From contig WGNG01000015.1 of NCBI GenBank assembly GCA_016124675.1, positions 1 through 64,000 of the forward strand: DNA of 64,000 nt, written 5' to 3'. The translations under genes were made by a program, and so were the position numbers. Positions 17,207 through 24,543 of the stretch are shown one piece after another (positions within the stretch are counted from its first letter, which is position 1; each line of letters begins with the position of its first letter). The notes beneath the pieces were generated by a model. It made no database searches. It worked only from the letters and a program-made list of their open reading frames with translations, and had not been told where the DNA came from. The DNA is from Alphaproteobacteria bacterium. GTDB taxonomy: Bacteria; Pseudomonadota; Alphaproteobacteria; Caulobacterales; Maricaulaceae.

Positions 17207-18219
17207 GCCCCATGACCCGATTGCCCGTCTGCGCCTCCAGCCTGTCTCTCCTGGCCTTGCTCGCCGCCTGCGGGCCTGACGCCGCGCCTCCGCCGGACGC
17301 GCCGCCGCCTCCGCCTGCCGTGGAGCAGGTGCAGGAGGCCCTCAGCGCCGACACCGGCGCCGCGCCGGGTCAGGCTGAAGCCGACCGGTGGCTCGCTGGC
17401 GTGGATGTGGGCGCTTATCTCGACTGCGCGCGCGAGCAGGGGGTCACGCTGCTCAGCGCCCACCGCGCCGGACCGCGCCCGGGCTATGCCGAGAACGATC
17501 ATGAAACCGCGCTGCAATCGGCCGCCGACGGGGCGGTGTTTGTCGAACTCGATATCGGCCTGACCGCCGACGATCGCCTGGTGCTGATGCATGACCGCAC
17601 CATTGACCGCACCACTACCGGAACGGGTGAAGTGGAGGCGATGACATTCGCCGAGATCGCCGAATTCCGCCTGGTGGATAATGAGGGTCAGACGCTGGAG
17701 GGCCGCTCGGATGAATTCCACGAATTCATGACCGCGATTGATGGCCGGGCCATCGCCCAGCTCGATCTCAAGGGCTCGCTCACCCATGAGCGGCTGATGC
17801 AGGATGTGCGCGCTCTGGACGCGCTCGACCGCGTGCTGGTGATCACCTACCGGCTGGAGCAGGCCATCGCCCTGCATCAGGCAGCGCCCGAATTGATGAT
17901 CTCGGCGGGCATCCGATCGCTGGACGATCTCGCCACGCTGGAAGCGGCCGGCGTGGACCTCACACGGATTGTGGCCTGGCTGGGTCTGGGCAATGGGAAC
18001 CGGGAGCTCGACGCGGCGCTGGCGCAGCGGGGCGTGGAGACCAGTTTTGGCAATTTCCGCGCCGAGCGCGAAGGCGGCGCCGATTACGCCGCCTGGGCCG
18101 CCACCGGCGTGGAAGTCTTGTCTGTGGACAATGTTGAGGCCGCCGCTGCGGCGCTCGACGCCCGCGCCCGGTCCCGCGCGCTGCTGGAGGCCTGCCCCGC
18201 CGCCCGGGGTGGATTGTGA
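17203..18219 (+). CDS. Glycerophosphodiester phosphodiesterase family lipoprotein
   Basis: GDPD enzymes hydrolyse glycerophosphodiesters to glycerol-3-phosphate and an alcohol. The 338-residue precursor has a lipoprotein signal (SLLALLAACG, Cys near residue 23) followed by a Pro-rich linker, so it is probably membrane-anchored in the periplasm. The catalytic pattern is present: SAHRAGPRPGYAENDHETAL (first His), VELDIGLTADDRLVLMHD (metal-binding Glu, Asp and second His). The start overlaps the hydrolase stop by four bases. Conservation in the C-terminal half is weaker, so phosphodiester specificity is uncertain. Confidence 0.85.
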   Translation: MSPMTRLPVCASSLSLLALLAACGPDAAPPPDAPPPPPAVEQVQEALSADTGAAPGQAEADRWLAGVDVGAYLDCAREQGVTLLSAHRAGPRPGYAENDHETALQSAADGAVFVELDIGLTADDRLVLMHDRTIDRTTTGTGEVEAMTFAEIAEFRLVDNEGQTLEGRSDEFHEFMTAIDGRAIAQLDLKGSLTHERLMQDVRALDALDRVLVITYRLEQAIALHQAAPELMISAGIRSLDDLATLEAAGVDLTRIVAWLGLGNGNRELDAALAQRGVETSFGNFRAEREGGADYAAWAATGVEVLSVDNVEAAAAALDARARSRALLEACPAARGGL

Positions 18220-18271
18220 GGCGGCTCGCGCCACTTATGACCTCGATGAAGCTGAAAAGGAGGGCCTGTCC

Positions 18272-19048
18272 ATGACCCGTTACTATCTTTTGCGCTCGGC
18301 TCTGGGCGCGCTGGCGTCCGCCGGCCTCGTCACCGCTGCGGCCTGCGGTGATTCGCGCGAGACCGTGACCGCAGCTGCCGCCACCGGCGCCGGGACTGTC
18401 TCCGCCGACGATCACGTGCAGGCCGACTGGCGTGTCACGCTCGCGCCTCTGCCCTATGCCTTCGACGCGCTCGAACCAGTGATCGACGCTGAAACCATGC
18501 AGCTGCATCACAGCCGCCACCACCAGGCCTATGTGAACGGGCTCAATGGCGCGCTGGAGGCGCGGCCCGACCTGCAAGGCGTGGCGCTGGAGGACATTCT
18601 GGCGCAGGTCTCCAGACTGCCCGAGGCGTTCCGCAATCATGGCGGCGGGCATTGGAACCATGATTTCTTCTGGAATTCCATGACCGCGCCGGGGACCGGG
18701 GGTGCGCCCTCCGAGGCGCTCGCCAGCGCCATTGATCAGGCGTTCGGCTCCCTCGACGCCATGAAAGAGGCGTTCAACCGCGCCGGCGGCGGCCAGTTCG
18801 GGTCGGGCTGGGCCTGGCTGATCGTCAATGATGCAGGCGAACTTGAAATCACCGCCACCCCCAATCAGGACAATCCGCTGATGGACGTGGCCGATACGCG
18901 CGGCCAGCCGATCCTTGGAAATGATGTCTGGGAGCATGCCTACTACGTTCAGTATCGCAACCGGCGCGCCGACTATCTCGCCGCCTGGTGGGATGTGGTG
19001 GACTGGGCGGCCGCCAGCGCGCGCTATGCCGAGGCGATGGCGGATTAG
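18272..19048 (+). CDS. Exported Fe/Mn-family superoxide dismutase
   Basis: Converts superoxide to oxygen and hydrogen peroxide. The 258-residue precursor is longer than cytoplasmic SodA/SodB (about 200) by an N-terminal signal (LLRSALGALASAGLVTAAAC) and spacer; Cys25 may be a weak lipobox. Metal ligands map to His79, His130, Asp218 and His222 (LHHSRHH, NHDFFW, NDVWEHAYY). Gln199 in NQDNP and the GGGHWNH motif are features of the Mn type rather than the Fe type. AAGGAGGG fixes the ATG. It is convergent with holA, the stop codons overlapping. Confidence 0.9.
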   Translation: MTRYYLLRSALGALASAGLVTAAACGDSRETVTAAAATGAGTVSADDHVQADWRVTLAPLPYAFDALEPVIDAETMQLHHSRHHQAYVNGLNGALEARPDLQGVALEDILAQVSRLPEAFRNHGGGHWNHDFFWNSMTAPGTGGAPSEALASAIDQAFGSLDAMKEAFNRAGGGQFGSGWAWLIVNDAGELEITATPNQDNPLMDVADTRGQPILGNDVWEHAYYVQYRNRRADYLAAWWDVVDWAAASARYAEAMAD

Positions 19049-20094
19049 CGCCTGGTCTGGGGCGCCGCAGCCAAGGCAAGGCGGGCGAGCAGATCGCCCA
19101 CAATTGCCTCGGCCGGCGCGCCGGTGCGCTTGACCGCGCGCTCTGCCTCGAAGGCGCGCTGGCGCGCCTGGTCCAGGCGCCGGCCGCCCCAGGCGCGCAA
19201 ACCCTGCCGGAAGGCATCGGCAGACGGGCCAAAGCGCGGCGCGCCGGCGCGCATCATCGCCTGGGGATCGCCGCCGGCCGCATGCACATGATCGAACTGG
19301 TCGAGCCGGCGCTGCAGCGCGCGCAGCACGCCGACCACCGACAGCCCGCCCCCGATGGCGCGGGCATAGGCGATATCGGCGCGGGCGGCGTCACCGCTCA
19401 GGGCGGCGTCCAGGATCTGATCCATCGCCGCTTCCGATCCCACAACCGAGATCGCTGCGATATCGGCGCGGGTCACGCTCGTGTCTGTCTCGCTGCGTTG
19501 TGCCTTCAGGCCCTTGTAAAGAAGAAGCTTTTCGATCTCGCCGCGCGCCAGCGCCCGGTCACCCTCCAGAAACGGGGCCAGCACCGCGCGCGCATCGGGC
19601 TCCAGGCGCAGGCCTTCTTCGGCCAGCAGGGAATCAGCCAGCTGTAACAGATCGCGCGCCTCGTCGGCATAGCAGGCGATGGCGTAACTCGTGCGCCCGT
19701 CTTCGGCGGCCTTGCGCAGCCTGGAGCCCTTTTTCAGATCACCCGCTTCGATGACCAGCTTCGCCTCGGCAGGCGCCGCCCCGGATTCGATCTCGCCGAG
19801 AAACGCTGCGACAGCGGCCGATTCGCCGGTCAGGCGCACGCGCACGAGCCGGTCTCCTCCTGTCAGCGACAGCGCGGCCATGGCGTCGGCCAGGGCTGCG
19901 GGGTCCGACTTGAGGTCCTCTTCGGTGAGACGCGTGACGCAGAACGGATCATCCGGATCCGGGACGAGCGCTGCGGCAAGCTTTGTGGCGCGCTCACGCA
20001 CCAGGCCGGCGTCCGGGCCGTAGACCAGAAAAACCCGTCCGTCCGGCCCGGGGCGGGCGGTCATGCGGTCGGCGTCGCGGGCCTGAACCTTCAC
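19045..20094 (-). CDS. holA: DNA polymerase III delta subunit
   Basis: The delta subunit opens the sliding clamp as part of the clamp loader. The 349-residue protein fits the family: N-terminal VFLVYGPDAGLVRERA, the AEAKLVIEAGDLKKGSRLRK region of the first domain, LRLEPDARAVLAPFLEGDRALARGEIEKLLLY (second domain) and a helical C-terminal domain. No Walker motif is expected in delta. It follows lptE by 39 bases in the lptE-holA order common in alphaproteobacteria. Confidence 0.93.
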   Translation of the reverse strand: MKVQARDADRMTARPGPDGRVFLVYGPDAGLVRERATKLAAALVPDPDDPFCVTRLTEEDLKSDPAALADAMAALSLTGGDRLVRVRLTGESAAVAAFLGEIESGAAPAEAKLVIEAGDLKKGSRLRKAAEDGRTSYAIACYADEARDLLQLADSLLAEEGLRLEPDARAVLAPFLEGDRALARGEIEKLLLYKGLKAQRSETDTSVTRADIAAISVVGSEAAMDQILDAALSGDAARADIAYARAIGGGLSVVGVLRALQRRLDQFDHVHAAGGDPQAMMRAGAPRFGPSADAFRQGLRAWGGRRLDQARQRAFEAERAVKRTGAPAEAIVGDLLARLALAAAPQTRR

Positions 20095-20133
20095 GGCTGG
20101 CGCCTCACGCTGCGGGGCTCGCTCACCAGCCCG

Positions 20134-20631
20134 TCACGGCGCTTCGGCGCGCTCGCGCCGGCTCAGCTGCGCGGCGAGCGTGCGCGCCAGACGCTCGGCC
20201 ACCACCCGCGCAGCGCGGGCCTCGGCGTCGCTGCGAGCCGACAGCAGCGCCGCCGGATCGGGGGGCGCGTCAAACTGAACGGTCTCGCTGACCAGACCCG
20301 CCACTGGCTCCACCCCCTCGCGGTGCAGGGCGTAGCGGGTCTGGGCCGTCAGATTATAGCGCCGCGCCACCCCGTCAGCCGAAATGCCGATGGGATGCTC
20401 GCGAAGCCGTGTGGAGAGAACCAGCCGATACGGGCTTTCCCCGTCGCCCAGATGCCGGCGCAAGGCGGCGTCGACAAGATAATCGATCCGGTCCTCGCCC
20501 GATTCGATCGCCAGCCCGGGCAGGGCTGTGTAACCCGGTCCCGCATAGAGCGGCTGAAACCCGCATCCGCCCGCACTCAGCAGCGCCAACCCGGCGGCCA
20601 GGGCGGCGCCTGCAGGCAGGAATCGGATCAT
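20134..20631 (-). CDS. lptE: LPS-assembly lipoprotein LptE
   Basis: LptE plugs the LptD barrel and helps deliver lipopolysaccharide to the outer leaflet. The 165-residue precursor has a lipoprotein signal whose mature end CGFQPLYAG is a hallmark of alphaproteobacterial LptE. Central segments (YRLVLSTRLREHPIGI, ARRYNLTAQTRYAL) match the family beta strands. GGAGG eight bases before the ATG supports the start. Commonly leuS precedes lptE; here a DUF3576 lipoprotein gene does, 24 bases upstream, and leuS is absent. Confidence 0.9.
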   Translation of the reverse strand: MIRFLPAGAALAAGLALLSAGGCGFQPLYAGPGYTALPGLAIESGEDRIDYLVDAALRRHLGDGESPYRLVLSTRLREHPIGISADGVARRYNLTAQTRYALHREGVEPVAGLVSETVQFDAPPDPAALLSARSDAEARAARVVAERLARTLAAQLSRRERAEAP

Positions 20632-20655
20632 GGGCGCGGCCTCCGGATGAAAGGA

Positions 20656-21165
20656 CTAGTCGTCAATGCGCTGGATTCGCAGCTGGCGCGCCCGGGTCAG
20701 GATGGCGTTTTCCACCTGCAGGCGCGTGGCCGGGTCCACCGATGCATCACGCCATTCGCCGTCACCGACCCGCGCCTGCTTGAACAGCTGAACGCTGAGC
20801 GCATCGGCCCGCAGGCGGGTGTCGAGAATATAGACCGTGGCGCGGAAGCGCTCGTTCGGCGCTTCAGGGATTGCGTACCAGTCAGTGATGATGACGCCGC
20901 CGAACGGATCGACTTCCATGATCGGCATGAAGTGCAGCACTTCCAGGCTGGCGCGCCAGAGCAGGCTGTTCACCCCTATGCCCGACTCGCTGCCATCGGG
21001 GTTGGCCACAGCCCCGCGATTGAACAGCCCGCCCAGAAAGCCCTGCTCGCCGGCGGAGGCAGGCTGGCCGGAGCGTTCGCGGGCGCCGCAGGCGGTGACA
21101 GTGAGCGCGCAGGCCAGCGAGGCGGCGCAAAGCAGTAACAGGCGGGACGGGCGGAACAGGGTCAT
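20656..21165 (-). CDS. DUF3576 lipoprotein
   Basis: A 169-residue precursor with a lipobox (ALTVTACG, Cys near 26). The mature protein contains GIGVNSLLWRASLEVLHFMP, DPFGGVIITDWY and FRATVYILDTRLRADALSV, the conserved blocks of DUF3576, an alphaproteobacterial family of unknown function often found next to leuS-lptE. It probably sits in the outer membrane's inner leaflet. First gene of DUF3576-lptE-holA, divergent from the porin-like gene across 369 bp. Confidence 0.85.
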   Translation of the reverse strand: MTLFRPSRLLLLCAASLACALTVTACGARERSGQPASAGEQGFLGGLFNRGAVANPDGSESGIGVNSLLWRASLEVLHFMPIMEVDPFGGVIITDWYAIPEAPNERFRATVYILDTRLRADALSVQLFKQARVGDGEWRDASVDPATRLQVENAILTRARQLRIQRIDD

Positions 21166-21534
21166 GCGGGGGCGTCTCCGGACAGTCGGCGTGCGACAGA
21201 AATTCAGATCGGTACCGCAGGGTTATACCACGCTGTGCGAGGCTGGCCAGCGCCGCGCGCGGGCCTGCATGCCGCCAGGAACCGTGTCCTGCGCGCCACA
21301 GTCGCGCCGCCGGCTTGGCGCGCGCAGCGTCAGCTGACTTGACCGGCGCCCGGTCCTGTTTGCTACTGGCGCGGCACGTCCGGGGGGACGGGGCTGAGCG
21401 GCGCGGGCCGCGTGACGGGGCGGCTGCGGCGGCCTTGGCGCGGTCCGCGAGCGTTTTCCGGGCGCGTCTTGCGCCTGAAAGGCCCAGGCGTTATGGCCCG
21501 CTTTGCCCCACGCCCAGCCGGCACCGGACCCGTC
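21166..21534. other. Divergent promoter region between DUF3576 operon and porin-like gene
   Basis: The 369-bp gap has no convincing gene. The best promoter-like pair on the plus strand is TTGACC (21339-21344), 17 bp, then GCTACT (21362-21367), which is a poor -10. In-frame ATG at 21493 and the frame from 21412 extend the porin-like gene into this region but only by an Arg/Pro-rich leader. Confidence 0.4.
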
Positions 21535-22716
21535 ATGACCCGATCCGCCCGTCTCGCCGCCGCCTGCAGCGCGGCCCTTCTGTATGCGGCCGCAACAGCG
21601 CCCGCATCCGCAGGTGATTTGCCGGGCGGGCTGGAGGCCGAAGCTGAAGCCGACATCGATCTCGTCCTCGCGCCGGCCTCGGGCGCGGCGCGGCCCGGCC
21701 CTTATGGCGCTCTGGCTTTTCGCTGGACTGCAGACGCCGTGCGACCTTCGGGCCTGCGCTGGGGCGTCGATCTGGCGGGCGAGGCGCTCGCCGGGGATGG
21801 CCGCCGCGGTCTTGCGCGTCCGCTGGCCGATTGCGCCGCCTGCCCGCAAGCGGCTGGCGGGGGCGCGCTGGCTGGCCTCGTCACGGGCCTGTCCGGCCCG
21901 GCCGGCGGCGCGCCTGCGGCTGGCGAAGCGGGGCTCTCGCACGCCGCGATGTGGATTCAGACCGGCTGGGTCCGCGCCGCTGCCGGCATCATTCCGGGTG
22001 CTGCGCAGGCGGAGCGCGCAGGCCTGCCCGGCGCGCTGCGCACGCTCAGCGCCGATGGCGGGCTGATGGATCCCACCGGGCTCGCCCTCGTCGACACCTC
22101 ACTTGACATCGCCGGACCGGCGCCCGGCCTGTCGCTGCAGAGCCGGCGCCTGATCGGCCTGCGCGCCAGCGTCTCCTACACGCCTGCCGCCGGATGGCGC
22201 AGCGTGGGGCAGGCGCGCCCGGCAGGACCCGGCGTCATCCGCGCCGAGGCGCGCGGCATCTGGGCGCTGGGCGTCTCGTTTGACCGGCGCAGCCCGCAAA
22301 GCGGCGTGCGCTGGCGCGCCTCGCTGGGCGGCGAAGCCGCCCGCGCCGCCGGTCCGCAGGCCGCATTGATGCGTGATCCCTGGACGATGTCGGCACGCGT
22401 TGCGCGCAGCGCCGGCGATGTGTCGGTTGGCATGGCCTGGCTCAAGACCAATGACGGACTGCCCGATGCGGCCTATGAGGCGGTGAGCGCCCAGGCGTCA
22501 CTCGAGCGCGGCGACTGGCTGTTCAGCCTGGAGGCCGGGTCGGCGCGGGCTGGTCTGGCGCGCCGCGACGGGCGGACATTCCAGCTCGCCGCTTCGCGTC
22601 TTGTCGGCGCGCATGGCGTCATCGGCCTCAGCCTGAGCGCCGCGGACCAGACCAGCCCCGGCATGCAAGGCCGGCGCCGGGTGCGGGTAGCTCTGGAGAC
22701 AGGGTTGCGTTTTTGA
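21535..22716 (+). CDS. Putative outer-membrane porin-like protein
   Basis: I do not recognise a named family with certainty. From the ATG at 21535 the 393-residue protein has a textbook signal peptide ending ATAPASA-GD, followed by alternating hydrophobic/polar strands (ALAFRWTADAV, WGVDLAGEAL, SVSYTPAAGW) and a C-terminal Phe (VALETGLRF), the usual outer-membrane-barrel sorting signal. The segment LQSRRLIGLRASVSYTP resembles alphaproteobacterial trimeric porins. It is unusually Ala/Gly rich. An in-frame ATG at 21493 is possible but would put the signal sequence inside. The next gene also ends in Phe and may be co-expressed. Confidence 0.6.
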   Translation: MTRSARLAAACSAALLYAAATAPASAGDLPGGLEAEAEADIDLVLAPASGAARPGPYGALAFRWTADAVRPSGLRWGVDLAGEALAGDGRRGLARPLADCAACPQAAGGGALAGLVTGLSGPAGGAPAAGEAGLSHAAMWIQTGWVRAAAGIIPGAAQAERAGLPGALRTLSADGGLMDPTGLALVDTSLDIAGPAPGLSLQSRRLIGLRASVSYTPAAGWRSVGQARPAGPGVIRAEARGIWALGVSFDRRSPQSGVRWRASLGGEAARAAGPQAALMRDPWTMSARVARSAGDVSVGMAWLKTNDGLPDAAYEAVSAQASLERGDWLFSLEAGSARAGLARRDGRTFQLAASRLVGAHGVIGLSLSAADQTSPGMQGRRRVRVALETGLRF

Positions 22717-22756
22717 CACGCTCGGCCGCTGCCGGGCGATTTTCCCGCGCCTCGCG

Positions 22757-22784
22757 CTTACATCTGACGGATCAATGCGATAAT
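22757..22784 (+). promoter_or_regulatory. Weak sigma-70-like promoter before the NtrZ-like gene
   Basis: CTTACA and GATAAT are separated by 16 bp and lie about 55 bp ahead of the start codon. Each hexamer matches the consensus imperfectly. Proposed only from pattern. Confidence 0.3.
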
Positions 22785-22840
22785 GATGTTCTAACGAGCG
22801 CGTTGGCGCTGGACGCATTGAGGCTGGAGCCTGGGCAATC

Positions 22841-23509
22841 ATGTCGCTGAAGCGGCCCGTTCTGCTGGGGGTTTGCACCGTCGCTCTCGTTTGGGCGGCG
22901 CCGGCGGCCTATGGGGACGAGGATCAGGGCGGCGTGCGCCTGTCCCTGGCGGGCCTGGCGTCCCCGGGCCAGGTGCGCCTTGCGCCGACCCTCGCGGCGG
23001 CGACCGATGGCCCCGCCGGTCTTGAGCGCCTGATCGCCGCAGCGGCGCCCGCCACGGGCGCGACGCTGGACGCCGATGTGCTGGAGGCGCTGCGCGCCGC
23101 CGCTGCAGCGCCACAGGCGGACGAAGAGAACGAACCCGGCCAGGCCGAAACCCAGCTGACGCCTGCCACGGGTCTCGCCGATCCCGGCTCGGCCTCGGCG
23201 CTTCCCTGGTATCAGCGCTTTACGCTCGCGCCGGCGGAAACCCGTTCGGTCTGGGGCCGCCAGTCCGTCCAGGAATTCCAGATCCAGGCCGGCGCCCGCT
23301 GGGGCGTGACGCTGGGCTATAATGACAGCGAACGCCGCGAGCCGACCTTCGGGCTTGATGATTTCTCCGCCGGCGCGTTTTTCAGCCTGAATGACCGGGT
23401 GCGCCTGGGTGGCCAGGTGCGCTTCACCTCGCCCGAGGACGAGATTTTCGGCGAGGAAGGCGAAGAACGCCGCCCCGAAATCCGCTTTGAGTCGGCGTTC
23501 CGGTTTTAG
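22841..23509 (+). CDS. NtrZ-like periplasmic protein
   Basis: The 222-residue precursor has a signal peptide ending near AAPAAYG-DE. The first half is Ala-rich with low conservation and an acidic stretch (QADEENEPGQAE). The second half, FQIQAGARWGVTLGYNDSE through DDFSAGAFFSLNDRVRLGG to a terminal ESAFRF, resembles the NtrZ family of Caulobacterales, periplasmic proteins that restrain the histidine kinase NtrY. Known NtrZ proteins are shorter than this, so the N-terminal half may be an extension. The terminal Phe and short beta-like segments also allow a small outer-membrane protein. No ntrY/ntrX lies in the window. Confidence 0.55.
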   Translation: MSLKRPVLLGVCTVALVWAAPAAYGDEDQGGVRLSLAGLASPGQVRLAPTLAAATDGPAGLERLIAAAAPATGATLDADVLEALRAAAAAPQADEENEPGQAETQLTPATGLADPGSASALPWYQRFTLAPAETRSVWGRQSVQEFQIQAGARWGVTLGYNDSERREPTFGLDDFSAGAFFSLNDRVRLGGQVRFTSPEDEIFGEEGEERRPEIRFESAFRF

Positions 23510-23577
23510 GTTTCCCTTGACCAGCATCGGCTGATCACGCCCCGGTCATTGGCGCGGTGAGCCACCATTTTTCCGTA

Positions 23578-24201
23578 TCAAGGGATCAGGGCGCACCCGA
23601 AAACATCGTTCTTCCTGAGAATGTGCAGGTAATCGACGAATTGAAGGTCGTCGGTATCGAGACCGTTCTCATCCGCGGCGCTCACCAGGCCAACCTCGAA
23701 CGCCTCCATTTTCTCGATAATCTTCTTGTGGCCAATCAAGGATCTGGCGGGGGCGCAGTCCTTGGCCAGAAAATCCCGGATGTGCTTGCAAAATAGCTCC
23801 TCCGACCCGCTATAGGGATGAAAGTCGCTACCGGACATGTCCGACAGGAAGCGCTGATACTCATAGGCGGTCTCATGCAGCACCATGGCCTTCTTGGCCT
23901 CGTGTTCTTCTCCCCCGAAATGGCGCGCGGCGGCGAACAGGCCCAGCTCAAAGGGCATGCTAAACCGGATGTCGTCGCCCGGTCTTGCCCGGCAAAGGTC
24001 GTGCACAGACAGCCGGCACTCGCCGATCAGCCGAAGAATGCCGGTGACTCGCTGCGATGCGGCGTCGCCTAGCTCCCAGGCGCACCGAGGTTCATAGCCA
24101 CAGGCAAATATGGTGAAGACAGCAAGATTGAATAGAGGTTTGTAGTGATCATCAAATGGGCAGTTAATAAATACATGCTTGTTATCGTAGATTTCTTTCA
24201 T
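23578..24201 (-). CDS. Uncharacterised protein with VFINCPFD motif (possible nucleotide-binding effector)
   Basis: Function unknown. The 207-residue protein begins with a beta strand and loop HVFINCPFDDHYKPLFNLAV, then CGYEPRCAWELGDA, IGECRLSVHDLCR and MPFELGLFAAARHFGG. This spacing of strand-loop-helix with conserved Asp/Glu/Cys resembles Rossmann-like or TIR-like folds, and I recall similar ~200-residue proteins scattered in accessory regions of many bacteria; that is memory, not a search. No signal peptide or membrane helix. Its 5' half is markedly AT-richer than its neighbours, suggesting horizontal transfer. It overlaps the upstream small gene by 20 bases and lies downstream of rpoD in the same direction. 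Confidence 0.75.
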   Translation of the reverse strand: MKEIYDNKHVFINCPFDDHYKPLFNLAVFTIFACGYEPRCAWELGDAASQRVTGILRLIGECRLSVHDLCRARPGDDIRFSMPFELGLFAAARHFGGEEHEAKKAMVLHETAYEYQRFLSDMSGSDFHPYSGSEELFCKHIRDFLAKDCAPARSLIGHKKIIEKMEAFEVGLVSAADENGLDTDDLQFVDYLHILRKNDVFGCALIP

Positions 24202-24484
24202 AAATCAACTTCCCACGCCCACGCGCCTGATCAGGATTGATGGAGGGACGTCCGGAAAGTTTTTTCACGGGTAGACTGCCGGGTCTTGGATCGATGGCCT
24301 GATACCGGCCGCGCAATTTGCGGACCAGCGCTATCTTTCCATCCTCAAAGGTAACCCGGTAAACTGTGCCAAGCTGAGGGTCGAACCGAAGCCGTTCGAC
24401 CTTCGCCACCTTACGCATCCGCTCAGCAACCACCGCAGCAGCATCCGACGGCTTTTGATCTGCAATCATCAACGTCACTTCCAT
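24182..24484 (-). CDS. Small uncharacterised protein, partner of the VFINCPFD gene
   Basis: A 100-residue basic protein with no recognised family. The first half is helical and charged (VVAERMRKVAKVERLRFD); the middle has a predicted beta hairpin (TVYRVTFEDGKIALVRKLRG); the tail is Arg/Lys/Gly rich (RGRGKLIYERNLR), suggesting nucleic-acid or protein contact. It overlaps the following gene by 20 bases, so the two are almost certainly translated together. No strong ribosome site precedes the ATG; ATG six codons in (MIADQKP) is an alternative start. An arrangement of small first gene plus effector-like second gene recalls toxin-antitoxin or defence modules, but this is inference. Confidence 0.65.
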   Translation of the reverse strand: MEVTLMIADQKPSDAAAVVAERMRKVAKVERLRFDPQLGTVYRVTFEDGKIALVRKLRGRYQAIDPRPGSLPVKKLSGRPSINPDQARGRGKLIYERNLR

Positions 24485-24543
24485 TGCACTATGTGGCGTG
24501 ATTCAACGTTGCTGCGCAACTGTAAATTTTCGGTGTCTCGCCT

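Noticed and set aside
24508-24520. GTTGC-TGC-GCAAC hairpin downstream of rpoD as a terminator
   Set aside because: In the direction of rpoD it is not followed by a U-run; the stem is only five base pairs.
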